A stretch of 64,000 nucleotides of DNA, from positions 30,580-94,579 of the forward strand of contig NZ_JAKNTA010000013.1 of NCBI RefSeq assembly GCF_022288725.1, read 5' to 3'. The translations under genes were made by a program, and so were the position numbers. This DNA is from Kitasatospora sp. A2-31. Its GTDB lineage: Bacteria; Actinomycetota; Actinomycetes; Streptomycetales; Streptomycetaceae. The notes under the pieces were generated by a model, which saw nothing but the letters and a program-made list of their open reading frames with translations, did no database searches and was not told where the DNA came from. Below, in pieces: positions 16,839 to 25,491 of the stretch (position 1 is its first letter; every line of letters starts with the position of its first letter).

Positions 16839-18923
16839 CTACCCGGCCCCAGGAGACGGGGCGGAGGCGATGAGGCGGTGGTACTCGGCCGCCAGGGACT
16901 CCGCCATGGCCGACGCCGAGAAGCGGGTCGCCACGCTTCGGCGGCCCGCGGCCGCGACCCGGGCGAGCTCGGTGTCGGTGAGGTCGGCGAGTGCGCTCAG
17001 CCGCTCCGCGAGGGCGGCCGTGGAGCCGGTGGGGAGCAGGAACCCGTTGGCGCCGTCGCGGATGTAGTGGGGGACGCCTCCGCGCTGCGGTCCGGCCGCC
17101 GGGAGGCCGGAGTCCATCGCTTCGAGGATCGCGAGGCCGAACTCCTCCTTGGCACTGGGGCAGACGTACAGTGTGCGGCCGGCCCGGTCCGCGGCGGCGA
17201 GGGCTCGTTCGAGGATCCGCACCCGGCGGTTGGGCAGGGCGGGCCACAGGGCGATGCGGCGGCGTGCCTGCGGGTGTCCGGACAGGAGCTTGGCGATCCT
17301 GGCCCGCATTTCCTGCTCGACGGGCGTGGCGGCGGCGGTCGGCGATCCGCCGATCAGCAGCATCGTCGTCGACCGGTGCAGCTCCGCCTCGAGCCAGGCC
17401 TCCACCAGCCGGTCCTGCTGTTTGACGGGATGCAGGCGGCCGACGCTGAGGATGAGGCGCATCCCGCGCGCCGAGGTGTCGATGCTGTCGGGGCGGCCCC
17501 CGTCCTGGAAGAGCCGGCCGAGCAGGGCGTCGGCGACCCGCGCGTCGCCGGGTCGCGGGGTGAAGGGCGGGATGCCTTCGGGAGGAGAGGCGATGCGCCG
17601 GCTGCCCGGTGCGGGCCGCAGCTGGGGGAAGTGGGCTGACAGGTCGTCGGCGCCGCTACGCCCGGGGATGGTGACCAGCAGATCGGAACGGGCGACGAGG
17701 CGGTCGGCGACGAATATCCGGTGCAGGTCCAGGCGCAGGGCCGCCGCCGGTTCGCTCCGCGAGGCCCCCGGCACGCCCTGGTGCCGTTCGGCCATGGTGC
17801 GGTGCGGATCGGGCGTGGCGGTGAACACGAAGCGGAAGCCGCACCGTCGTGCGGCGTCGGCGACGGCCAGCGAGTAGTCGTCGGCGAAGCGGGCGTGCAC
17901 CACGTCCGGTGCGGCGCCGGGCAGCCCCAGAAGGCGAGCTGCCCACCAGGAGATGGCGGGACGCAGACACAGGGCGGTAGCGGGATCGACCGGGTCGCTG
18001 CCGGGCACCGGGATCCCCAGCGCCCAGTGACCGGAACCGATCTGTTCGACCAGCTGGCGGCCGCGGCGAAGCCGGGAGGCGTCCAGGAGGACGACGGTGA
18101 GGACCCGTGAGACCCGGCGGGTGGCCGCCATGGCGTCTCCGAGGCCGGCGACCAGGACGCTCATCCCGCCGCTGAGGCCCACACCGGGCTCGCTCAGGTG
18201 CCCCGTCATCATCGACTGGGCCGTGACCAGGCCGGCCGCCGGCCGGGCCGGCAGGCCTCGAACGGCCCGCCGGAAGTCGGCACCCGGCGAGGCCCCCGGG
18301 TCGGCGCGGTTCCAGGCGGCCGACAGCAGCAGCGACTCGTACGGGTCGGAGGTGGCCGGGCGCGTCGGCAGCACGTCGTGGCCGCCCGGCAGGCCGGAGA
18401 GGTGACGCAGCGCCGCGTGCCGCTCCCACCGGTCCTCGCTGCGCGCGCGGGCGGCGCATTCGGCGGCGGTGAGCGGCCGGAGACCATGAGCCTCCGCCAG
18501 GTCGAGCAGGCACGCCGCCTCCGCCGCGGCGACGGGCAGCAGCAGCCTGCTGCGCAGCGCCGCGCTCGCGCGGTCCCGGTGGCCCGCGGCGACGGTGACC
18601 GCCCAGGCCTCGGCGAGAGCGCTGCGCAGCATCGGGTTGCCGCCGGCGGCGGTCACCAAAGCCAGGGGATCGTGCGCCGTGCCGGCCCGCGCCGCTCGGC
18701 GCAGCTCGGCCGCCCGCAGGTCGTCGGGAGCGAGCGTGTGGGTTCCGAGGCGGTCCGCGCCGCGGCCGTACTCGGCCCGGGTGAGCAGCGACAGGAGGTC
18801 GTCGCCCTCCGGGACCGGCGCACCGGGATTCCACCAGTGGTGCCGCCACCGGGCCACCGTGTCGAGGACGGCCGGGCCTGCGGCGCTGATCCGGTCGGAC
18901 GGGCTGGGGGTGTCACGCGGCAT
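16839..18923 (-). CDS. Family 4-type glycosyltransferase with long N-terminal extension
   Basis: This is a 694-residue protein. The C-terminal half (about 390-690) is a GT-B retaining transferase: ILSVGRLHPVKQQDRLVEAW, then CPSAKEEFGLAILEAMDSGLPAAGPQRGGVPHYIRDGANGFL, which holds the E-x7-E nucleotide-sugar signature. An acceptor-side block begins near residue 230 with LSGGMSVLVAGLGDAMA and includes VVHARFADDYSLAVADAA, as in sucrose-phosphate-synthase-like proteins. The first 220 residues are helical and unassigned. ATG 18923 has GAAGGG upstream. It is divergent from another glycosyltransferase across 187 bp, so they may act on one product. The acceptor is unknown. Confidence 0.85.
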   Translation of the reverse strand: MPRDTPSPSDRISAAGPAVLDTVARWRHHWWNPGAPVPEGDDLLSLLTRAEYGRGADRLGTHTLAPDDLRAAELRRAARAGTAHDPLALVTAAGGNPMLRSALAEAWAVTVAAGHRDRASAALRSRLLLPVAAAEAACLLDLAEAHGLRPLTAAECAARARSEDRWERHAALRHLSGLPGGHDVLPTRPATSDPYESLLLSAAWNRADPGASPGADFRRAVRGLPARPAAGLVTAQSMMTGHLSEPGVGLSGGMSVLVAGLGDAMAATRRVSRVLTVVLLDASRLRRGRQLVEQIGSGHWALGIPVPGSDPVDPATALCLRPAISWWAARLLGLPGAAPDVVHARFADDYSLAVADAARRCGFRFVFTATPDPHRTMAERHQGVPGASRSEPAAALRLDLHRIFVADRLVARSDLLVTIPGRSGADDLSAHFPQLRPAPGSRRIASPPEGIPPFTPRPGDARVADALLGRLFQDGGRPDSIDTSARGMRLILSVGRLHPVKQQDRLVEAWLEAELHRSTTMLLIGGSPTAAATPVEQEMRARIAKLLSGHPQARRRIALWPALPNRRVRILERALAAADRAGRTLYVCPSAKEEFGLAILEAMDSGLPAAGPQRGGVPHYIRDGANGFLLPTGSTAALAERLSALADLTDTELARVAAAGRRSVATRFSASAMAESLAAEYHRLIASAPSPGAG

Positions 18924-19110
18924 CGGGGTGGGCCCTTCGTCGGTGGCGCTGACACTCAGCTTCGGAACCGGGGCCCCGAGCGGATGGGACGGGCTCCGAA
19001 AGGCCGCTCGGCCGGGCCGGTGGGGGGCACGTGGCATCATCGGGAAGCACCGGCACCTCCGTTCGGTCGTCGCCGGCGTCCGCGCAAACGCGCCGGAACC
19101 GGAGGATCCC

Positions 19111-20475
19111 GTGCCCCGAGTCGTGGTCGTCAGCCCGCCCTTCCGCTCGCACGCCGCACCGCTGGCCGTTCTGGGCGCGGCACTGCGCGACGCCGGGGCC
19201 GACGTCACGCTGGCCTGCGCACCGGCCTTCGCCGACCTGGCCCGCGACCACGGCCTGGGCTTCGCCGAGCTCACCGTCACCCGCAACGCCAACAACGGCA
19301 TCGCGGAACGGACCGAGCAGGCCGGCGGCGAAGCCGAACGGCTCCGGGAGTTCCTGGACGCGACCCGCGACGGCGCCGTCGCGGCCCTGCTCGCCCAGGC
19401 GCGGCACCGACGGGCCGACATGCTCGCCGACCCCGACCGGATCCTCGCGGAGATCCGCGACCTCGACCGGAAGGCGCGCCCCGACTGGTACCTCGTGGAC
19501 CAGCTCAGCTACCCGGTGACGCTGGCGATGCACTGCCTGGACCTGCCCTACGCCACGTTCTGCCCCGGCCACCCCAGCTACATCCCGGCCGGCCCGGAGG
19601 CGTACTTCGGACTGCCCTACGCCTGGCCGGACTCGGTCCGTCCCGAGCCGGCGGACCTCGTGCGACTGCGGGACGCGGCGGCCGTGAACGACCGGGCGTT
19701 CACCGAGGCGTTCCGCCGCGTGGTCGGGCGGCACTCGCCCGGGCGGCCGCTCCCCGAACGGGCCTTCGCGCTCTGCTCGCCGCACGCCGTGGTGTTCAAC
19801 TACCTGCCGCTGCCGTGGCTCCCGGCCGCCCCGTCCGGCCCGGTGGCCGTCTACGCCGGTCACTGCACGGCGGAGTCGCCGAGGACCGGGCTCGACGAGG
19901 GCTGGCAGGCCACCGTCGCCCGCCTGACCTCCGGCGGACGCCCACTGGTCCTGATCGCGTTCGGTACCTTCCTCTCGGCCCGCCACGACGTCCTGCGGAC
20001 GGTCACCCGGGCGGCGCTCGACGGCACCGGGGCGTCGGTGATCGTCGCCGCCGGTGACCGGGTCGGCGAGTTCGCCCACGATCGGTGGCCGGCGGCGTCG
20101 CCGGAACGGCTGTACGTCGCGGAGTCCGTGCCCCAGCAGGCGCTCCTGGCGCACGCCGCCGTGATGGTCCACCACGGCGGCAACAACTCCTTCACGGAGT
20201 GCCTGACGGCAGGCGTTCCGGCGCTCGTCCTGCCCTTCTCCAGCGACCAGTTCGCCATCGCCCACGATCTCGAGCGCGCCGGTCTCGGCCTCTCGCGCGA
20301 CCCGAACACCCTCGACGCCGAGACCGCCGGCGCTGCCCTGCGGGACCTGCTGGCGACCGGCGGGCACGGCACCGGCGCCCGGCGGGCCGAGGCCCTGGCC
20401 GCCGGCCCGCACCGGGCGGCCGACCAACTGCTCCGCGTCATGCGAGGCGCTCCCCGGGCCACCGCACCGTCGTAG
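19111..20475 (+). CDS. MGT/UGT-type glycosyltransferase
   Basis: This is a 454-residue GT1-family protein. The N-terminal acceptor domain starts PRVVVVSPPFRSHAAPLAVLGAAL. The C-terminal donor domain includes RPLVLIAFGTFLS and ends with the nucleotide-binding signature AHAAVMVHHGGNNSFTECLTAGVPALVLPFSSDQF, close to the 'HGG.NS..E.L..GVP....P...DQ' motif of macrolide and UDP-glycosyltransferases. GTG 19111 has a GGAGG ribosome site. No polyketide or natural-product scaffold genes are nearby, so the acceptor is unknown. It is probably functionally linked with the divergent glycosyltransferase at 16839-18923. Confidence 0.88.
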   Translation: MPRVVVVSPPFRSHAAPLAVLGAALRDAGADVTLACAPAFADLARDHGLGFAELTVTRNANNGIAERTEQAGGEAERLREFLDATRDGAVAALLAQARHRRADMLADPDRILAEIRDLDRKARPDWYLVDQLSYPVTLAMHCLDLPYATFCPGHPSYIPAGPEAYFGLPYAWPDSVRPEPADLVRLRDAAAVNDRAFTEAFRRVVGRHSPGRPLPERAFALCSPHAVVFNYLPLPWLPAAPSGPVAVYAGHCTAESPRTGLDEGWQATVARLTSGGRPLVLIAFGTFLSARHDVLRTVTRAALDGTGASVIVAAGDRVGEFAHDRWPAASPERLYVAESVPQQALLAHAAVMVHHGGNNSFTECLTAGVPALVLPFSSDQFAIAHDLERAGLGLSRDPNTLDAETAGAALRDLLATGGHGTGARRAEALAAGPHRAADQLLRVMRGAPRATAPS

Positions 20476-20588
20476 CCCCGCCGCCGGGCGGCCTATGGGT
20501 GCGCAATCGATGCGACTGCCGGTCCGGCAGCTGCGGTGTGCACCCTGAGGTCCGGGGGGATCTCGACGAAGACAGGGAGTTGATCACC

Positions 20589-20882
20589 ATGATGATCGTC
20601 CGCAAGCTTCACGAAGCCGGTGTCACCAGCGAACACGCCTACGCGGCCGCGCTCGGCTCGGTGGGCCTTTCCCTCGCGAGCTGGGTCGTGTCGATGAAGG
20701 CGGAGCAGGCCGGCGTCGAACGGGCCGACCGATGGGGGATCTTCGTCGGTGAATGGGCACCGACCTTCTTCGGCCTGGGTCTGGCCCTCGCGCAGTACGA
20801 GACCAGGGCGACGGCCGGCGAGGCGGGGGACCACCGCAGCGCCTGGTTCGGCCGCGGCGCGGGTACCGCCGAAGCCGGCTGA
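20589..20882 (+). CDS. Small membrane-associated protein, unknown function
   Basis: This encodes 97 residues starting MMIVRKLHEAGVTSEHAYAAALGSVGLSLASWVVS. Two weakly hydrophobic helices occur near residues 18-34 and 52-66 (WAPTFFGLGLALAQYE). GGGAG lies 8 bases upstream of ATG 20589. It resembles short streptomycete proteins of unknown function that sit near stress genes. A strong terminator hairpin follows at 20932-20966. Confidence 0.7.
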   Translation: MMIVRKLHEAGVTSEHAYAAALGSVGLSLASWVVSMKAEQAGVERADRWGIFVGEWAPTFFGLGLALAQYETRATAGEAGDHRSAWFGRGAGTAEAG

Positions 20883-20931
20883 GTGCCGGCACCGGCCACG
20901 CCCGCCCACCGGTCGGGCAGGCCTGGATCCG

Positions 20932-20966
20932 ACCCCGGCCCGGTGCGCGGAGCACCGGGCCGGGGT
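20932..20966 (+). terminator. Intrinsic terminator hairpin
   Basis: A perfect 15-bp stem (ACCCCGGCCCGGTGC with its complement) has a 5-base loop and is followed by GTCTCTC. It lies 50 bp after the stop at 20882. Confidence 0.75.
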
Positions 20967-21129
20967 GTCTCTCAGCGGGCACCGGCGATGCGGGCGTGGA
21001 TGCATCGCACGTTGCCTTCCGTACGGCGGTGCCATCGGCCCCGCCCCGCCCCGTCGCACCGGCGCGACACGCCAAACGGTGCGTGATCGCTGCAAGTGTC
21101 GGGCCGTTCCGGGGCCTGTGAACGTGGGA

Positions 21130-21153
21130 ATCCGGAGGCACCGGCCTCCGGAT
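21130..21153 (+). promoter_or_regulatory. Inverted repeat in leader of DUF4383 gene
   Basis: ATCCGGAGGC / GCCTCCGGAT is a perfect 10-bp inverted repeat with a 4-base loop, ending 7 bp before the GGAG ribosome site of the next gene. It could be an operator, or an RNA hairpin just upstream of the ribosome site. The first arm contains GGAGG itself. Confidence 0.4.
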
Positions 21154-21171
21154 ACGCGAAGGAGAGCTGTC

Positions 21172-21705
21172 ATGGACTTCCGCGACGAGCTTCCCGTCGA
21201 CCACCGACTCGCGAGGGTCTACCGGGTGGGTGCGGGCCTGTGCGGCGTTGCCCTGCTGGTGTTCGGCTGCCTCGGCCTGTCCGACGGCCTGGCGTTCTTC
21301 AGCACCACCGGAGAGCGCGTGGCGGGCCTGTCGAGCAACGGCCTGCTCAGCCTGATCTCGATCGCCACCGCCGTGGTCCTGATCACCGGAGCCGTGATCG
21401 GCGGCAACACCGCCTCGACGATCAACATCGTGGTGGGCGGCCTGTTCGTGCTGAGCGGGTTCGTCAACCTCGCCCTGCTCGACTCCGGCGCCAACGTCCT
21501 GGCCTTCAGGATCCCCAACGTCGCCTTCAGCTTCGTCATGGGCCTGATCATCGCCACGTTCGGCATGTACGGTCGCGTCAGCGCCAGGTTGCCGCTCGAC
21601 AACCCCTACTGGCGCCACCGCCACCCCGAATCGGTGCCCCCCGGCGTGACGGGACAGCTCGCCTCCCCGCCCGGGCGAACAGGCATCGCCGGCCCCGCAC
21701 ACTGA
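21172..21705 (+). CDS. DUF4383 membrane protein
   Basis: This is a 177-residue protein with four hydrophobic helices at about residues 20-45, 60-78, 82-105 and 115-135. This is the arrangement of DUF4383 proteins, which are common in actinobacteria and of unknown function. The helix SLISIATAVVLITGAVIGG and the FRIPNVAFSFVMGLIIATFGMYGR segment are typical. ATG 21172 has AAGGAGAG upstream. The C-terminal 45 residues are polar and Pro-rich. Confidence 0.85.
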   Translation: MDFRDELPVDHRLARVYRVGAGLCGVALLVFGCLGLSDGLAFFSTTGERVAGLSSNGLLSLISIATAVVLITGAVIGGNTASTINIVVGGLFVLSGFVNLALLDSGANVLAFRIPNVAFSFVMGLIIATFGMYGRVSARLPLDNPYWRHRHPESVPPGVTGQLASPPGRTGIAGPAH

Positions 21706-21745
21706 CCCGCGAGGTAGGGGGGAGGCCGGCCCTGAAGACGCCTCA

Positions 21746-22225
21746 CTAGCCTCCCGTTCCGGGTGATCCCTTGAACGGACCGCGGATGCGGGAGGTGATC
21801 CACCCGCCGTAGAAGTCGCCGGGCTGCGCCGACACCCGCTCGTCGCCGACCAGGCACTCGTCCACCCGTCCGGGGTAGAACGCGAGGGCTCCCCGGATCG
21901 GCTCGAAGCCCGGCAGGGGTTCCGGATAGCTCCAGGCGGCTCGGGCACTGACCCGACCGTCGAGCTGCAGGTCCCAGTAGCAGGCCGTGCCCTTCCACTC
22001 GCATCGCGTCCGGCCGGCGGCCGGAACCAGCAGATCCGTGCGCACATCCTCGGCGGGCAGGTAGTAGACCGGCGGGTGACTGGTCTCCAGCACCCGTACC
22101 GACCGGACGGAGTCGGCCACGACCACGCCGCCGAAGGCGACACGGATCCGCTGGGCGCACGGCACCGCCACCGGAGGGCGGGGGTACTCCCAGACGGATT
22201 CGGTGCCGGAGTCCTCGAATCGCAT
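21746..22225 (-). CDS. DUF427 domain protein
   Basis: This is a 159-residue beta-rich protein. The core 'RVRVAFGGVVVADSVRSVRVLETSHPPVYYLPAEDV' followed by 'TRCEWKGTACYWDLQ' is the DUF427 signature (Tyr-Leu-Pro and Cys-Glu-Trp-Lys-Gly). The start is set at ATG 22225, which has GGAGGGAGAGGG immediately upstream; an earlier ATG at 22252 is weaker. The function of the family is unknown. It converges on the DUF4383 gene. Confidence 0.88.
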   Translation of the reverse strand: MRFEDSGTESVWEYPRPPVAVPCAQRIRVAFGGVVVADSVRSVRVLETSHPPVYYLPAEDVRTDLLVPAAGRTRCEWKGTACYWDLQLDGRVSARAAWSYPEPLPGFEPIRGALAFYPGRVDECLVGDERVSAQPGDFYGGWITSRIRGPFKGSPGTGG

Positions 22226-22466
22226 GTCCCTCTCCCTCCGCGGCTGGTGCACTCACCGGCCAGCTTCGCTGCCGCGGACGGCGGACGCCTCCCGCGGCGA
22301 ATGCGCAGCGTTCCGGCGAGCAGCGCCCGGACGGGGTCCGGACGCCTCGACCGTCCGGGCCGCCGTCGGAGGCCGACCTCCCCGGCACGCTGCACGAGCG
22401 ATGCGAGAGGAAGCAGGCGAGCGGGCAGTGCCACGCTCGAACCGTCACCGTCCACGGAGGGACGCC

Positions 22467-22760
22467 ATGGCAGTCCACCTCAGCACCGGCGAGCTGCGCG
22501 CCCTCGCAGCGCTCGAGGTCTCGCTCAGGACCACTGATCCGGCGCTCGACCGGCTTCTGCGGCGCCGCAGAAGCCTGCTGAACCGGCTCTCCTGCCAGCC
22601 CCTGGCCCTCGTCGTGTGGGTCGCGGCCGCCGCCGCCCTGACGGCGTGTTCCCTCATCTGCGCGGCGGCCTTCACCGCCGCCGCTTGCGCGCCGGCGCTC
22701 CTCGGCGCCGCCGCGACGGCACTCGGCTTCCTGCGACTCCACCGCCTCGCACGACGCTGA
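22467..22760 (+). CDS. DUF3040-like small membrane protein
   Basis: This 97-residue protein starts MAVHLSTGELRALAALEVSL, similar to the 'LSe.E...L..iE..L...DP' N-terminus of DUF3040 proteins. A cluster of arginines (residues 31-36) and two hydrophobic helices (48-68 and 72-90) follow. ATG 22467 has CGGAGGG upstream. The function is unknown. Confidence 0.75.
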   Translation: MAVHLSTGELRALAALEVSLRTTDPALDRLLRRRRSLLNRLSCQPLALVVWVAAAAALTACSLICAAAFTAAACAPALLGAAATALGFLRLHRLARR

Positions 22761-22838
22761 TCCACCCGCTCCGAGGGGCACGGCGTTCGCGGATCCCGCA
22801 CCCGTCGCGCCCCACTGGTCCGTTCCGCCGCTTCCGCC

Positions 22839-22886
22839 GGAGGGAGGCCAGGAGGGAGGCCAGGAGGGAGGCCAGGAGGGAGGCCA
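22839..22886. repeat. Four perfect 12-bp tandem repeats
   Basis: GGAGGGAGGCCA occurs four times in direct succession between the DUF3040 gene and the SDR gene. Each copy contains a Shine-Dalgarno-like GGAGG. It is not in a gene. Confidence 0.9.
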
Positions 22887-22951
22887 CTCACCCGCCCGCC
22901 TGTCCGGGCCCCGACCGGGAGCCCGGGAACGACACACCCGAGGAGAGGGAG

Positions 22952-23677
22952 ATGGACATCAGGGGAGCGAGAGTCCTCGTCGTGGGAGCCACGGGGGAGC
23001 TCGGGGGCCGACTGGCCGTCCTTGCCGCGGACGGTGGAGCGCGAGTCGTTCCCGCCGGCCGGGACACCGGGCGGCTCGACGCCGTCGCCCGGCGCATCGG
23101 CGCGCCGGACACGCTGGCGTTCGACGCCTACGACCTCGACCTGTGCTCCGCCCTCGCCGAGCGGGCGGCCCGGCACCTGGGCGGCCTCGATGCGGTGGCC
23201 GTCAGCATCGGCGCGGTGGCGTTCGGACGGTGCGAGGAGCTGCCCGCCGGCATCGAGGAGCATCTGATGACGGTCAACGCGCTGGCCCCGCTGGCGGTGC
23301 TGCGCGGCGCGATCCGGGCCATCCGCCCCGGTGGTGCCGTCGGCGGCGTCACCGGGATCGTGGTCGAACGCCCGATCGCCACCGCCGGCGCCTACCGCGC
23401 ATCCAAGACCGCACTGACCGGATGGCTGGAGACCGCGCGCCTGGAACAGCGCAGGCACCACCTCACCGTCCTGGAGGCGCGACCACCCCACCTTGCGACG
23501 GGCTTCGCCGAGCGTGCCGTCGCCGGAACCCCGCCGCGCCTGCCCGCAGGGGCGGACCCGCAGCCGTGGGCGGCCGCGATCCTCGAAGCCCTGTTCTCCG
23601 GGGCCGAGCTGCTGCGCCCGGGCCCCGACGGCAGCCCGCTGCCGTCCGCGCTCGCGAGGGCTGCCACCCCGTCGTGA
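22952..23677 (+). CDS. Short-chain dehydrogenase/reductase
   Basis: This 241-residue classical SDR has the cofactor motif VLVVGATGELGGRLA (TGxxxGxG-like, with GATGELGG) at residues 9-23, the mid-region VSIGAV in place of NNAG, and the catalytic pair in AYRASKTALTGW (Tyr-x3-Lys). ATG 22952 has GGAGAGGGAG upstream. The substrate is unknown. It converges with the cyanophycinase gene and is separated from it by a hairpin. Confidence 0.87.
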   Translation: MDIRGARVLVVGATGELGGRLAVLAADGGARVVPAGRDTGRLDAVARRIGAPDTLAFDAYDLDLCSALAERAARHLGGLDAVAVSIGAVAFGRCEELPAGIEEHLMTVNALAPLAVLRGAIRAIRPGGAVGGVTGIVVERPIATAGAYRASKTALTGWLETARLEQRRHHLTVLEARPPHLATGFAERAVAGTPPRLPAGADPQPWAAAILEALFSGAELLRPGPDGSPLPSALARAATPS

Positions 23678-23782
23678 GGTGCGGAAGGTGCCGCCGGGCG
23701 GGATCCGGCGGGCCCGTCACCCCGGCAGTCGGGCTCCGGGTGCCCAGCCGAGAGGTCGCCGGGCGAAGGGGCGGCTGCGGGG

Positions 23783-23810
23783 GTGGCCGCACCGTGCGCG
23801 GTGCGGCCAC
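23783..23810. terminator. Bidirectional terminator hairpin
   Basis: GTGGCCGCACC / GGTGCGGCCAC is a perfect 11-bp stem with a 6-base loop. It lies between the convergent ends of the SDR gene (23677) and the cyanophycinase gene (23823). Confidence 0.75.
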
Positions 23811-23822
23811 GAGTGCCGGTCG

Positions 23823-25127
23823 TCAGTAGACGTACAGGTGGGTGGTCAGGTTGGTGAAGGAGACTGCGGTGCCGCTCTTCCACGCCCGGAAGCCGGTGCC
23901 CTTGGTGAGGTCGGCCTCGAAGGTCGGGCCGCTCTCGTAGCTGATGCCGTACTGGTGGGTGCTGCGGCCGGCGTTCACCAGCTCGGTGGCCATCCTGACC
24001 ATCTGGTACGGGTGGCCGGTGGTGGGTGCGGCGGAGGAGAAGACGTCGCTCCAGCGGCTGCCCACGGTGCCGGTGCCGGGCGAGTAGGCGGGCTTGGGGG
24101 AGGTGACGGTCCAGGTGGCCGGGTTGTAGCTGTCTCCGCTGGTCAGGTAGGACCAGTTGACGTTGTCGACGGACCAGTAGCCGCTGTGGGTGCCGATGGT
24201 GGCCGAGCGCAGGTCGAGGACGGAGACGCCGTTGGTGCCGACGACGGTGTCGGTCTCGCCGGTGGAGCCGGGGTTGGTGACGACGAGGGCGGTGTCCTCG
24301 TCGATGCCGAAGGCGCGGGTGTGGCCGGTGTCGGCGGCGAGGCGGGTGATGCGGCCCTCGCGGCCGCGGGCGGCGAAGTGGGTGTCGAGGAGGCCGGAGG
24401 TGAAGAAGTCGAAGCCGCCCTCCGGCCGGTAGGTGAGGTCGTCGGGGTAGCCGGCGCTGACGGAGGTGTAGGAGCCGTAGCGCAGGCCGTCCCAGCTCTC
24501 GCCGCCGGTGACCATGTCTCGGCCGTTGGCGATGGTGGTGCCGGCGCTGGTGCCCATGATGGCGGCGCCCGCGGCGAACCTGGCCCGGATCGCCGCGAGG
24601 GCGGGGGAGTCGCCGTTGTCGCTCCTGAGGAGGGTGGCGACGAGGCGGCTCTGGTCTCCGCCGCCGAAGAAGAAGCCGGTCATGGAGTTGATCTGGTTGA
24701 CGACGCCCTGGCTGGCGTTGTTGGAGACGTGGTCGAGGTCGATCGGGATCCACTGGGCGTCGGCCGCGCCGTAGGTGTTCTTGAGCAGGTCGACGTAGTA
24801 CTTGCCGTTGCAGACCGAGTTGTTGCACGTGGCGGGGTCGTCGGCGTTCGGGTCGTCGGTCGGGGTGTCGGAGGCCGCGGTGATGACGCCGATGGGTGCG
24901 GTGGCGGTGCCGCCCGCCCTGGTGATGAAGGTGCCGTACACCGCGGAGTTGGTGGCCGCGACCGCGCCGCCCGCCAGGATCAGGCTGCCGGTGGCGGGAG
25001 CGGCGGCCTGGGCGCTGGTGGTGGGCGACGCGAGTGCCGCGGCCAGCGCCATGGCGGCGATCGCGGGTCCGGCCGCGCGGCGGCGCGCGGGGCGTGCGGA
25101 CACGGTCAGGCGTGCGGACATGGTCAT
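23823..25127 (-). CDS. Secreted cyanophycinase (peptidase family S51)
   Basis: This 434-residue exported enzyme hydrolyses cyanophycin (multi-L-arginyl-poly-L-aspartate) to beta-Asp-Arg dipeptides. A signal peptide (residues 1-43: basic start, long Ala/Leu core, AQA cleavage region) precedes SLILAGGAV. Catalytic residues of S51 are present: Gln159 in FFFGGGDQSRL, Ser194 in GTSAGTT, and His250 in DTHFAARGREGR. Cys101/Cys106 could form a disulfide. A 150-residue C-terminal part beyond the usual core contains aromatic beta-strand-like sequence. ATG 25127 has AGGAG upstream. The divergent transporter and peptidase genes suggest a joint role in scavenging. Confidence 0.9.
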   Translation of the reverse strand: MTMSARLTVSARPARRRAAGPAIAAMALAAALASPTTSAQAAAPATGSLILAGGAVAATNSAVYGTFITRAGGTATAPIGVITAASDTPTDDPNADDPATCNNSVCNGKYYVDLLKNTYGAADAQWIPIDLDHVSNNASQGVVNQINSMTGFFFGGGDQSRLVATLLRSDNGDSPALAAIRARFAAGAAIMGTSAGTTIANGRDMVTGGESWDGLRYGSYTSVSAGYPDDLTYRPEGGFDFFTSGLLDTHFAARGREGRITRLAADTGHTRAFGIDEDTALVVTNPGSTGETDTVVGTNGVSVLDLRSATIGTHSGYWSVDNVNWSYLTSGDSYNPATWTVTSPKPAYSPGTGTVGSRWSDVFSSAAPTTGHPYQMVRMATELVNAGRSTHQYGISYESGPTFEADLTKGTGFRAWKSGTAVSFTNLTTHLYVY

Positions 25128-25399
25128 GTGTGCTCCTGTGGGGGGAGGCGGGGCCGGCGCCGGTGGCGGGCCCGGCAAGAAGGGCTGCGTCCGCCCGGAG
25201 AGGGGCCGGGCAGGACGAGTGGTGCGCTTCCCGAGTGATGGCTGCACTGCTGGGCGCAGCAACGGAACATACAGATCGGCACGTGACGGCGATAGATGTA
25301 ACGAGCGGCCGAGGTGAAACCTTGACCATCCCCGACCCTCTGGGTGTCCGTCAGGGGTTTTCCAGGGCCTCGCGGGGCGTTACCGATTCGTAGTCTTCA

Positions 25400-25432
25400 T
25401 TACATATGGCCATCAAGATGGTTTACCTGTAA
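25400..25432. promoter_or_regulatory. AT-rich nested palindrome in transporter promoter region
   Basis: CCATC-AA-GATGG (25410-25421) is a perfect palindrome nested within TTACA (25400-25404) and TGTAA (25428-25432). It lies in an unusually AT-rich patch of the 364-bp divergent interval between the cyanophycinase and substrate-binding genes. It is a plausible operator for either gene. Confidence 0.45.
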
Positions 25433-25491
25433 CGTCCTGGCACGCGGCGCAGCCCCCCTCGGCGCCGCTCAGGTTCTCGAAAGGTTGCTCC

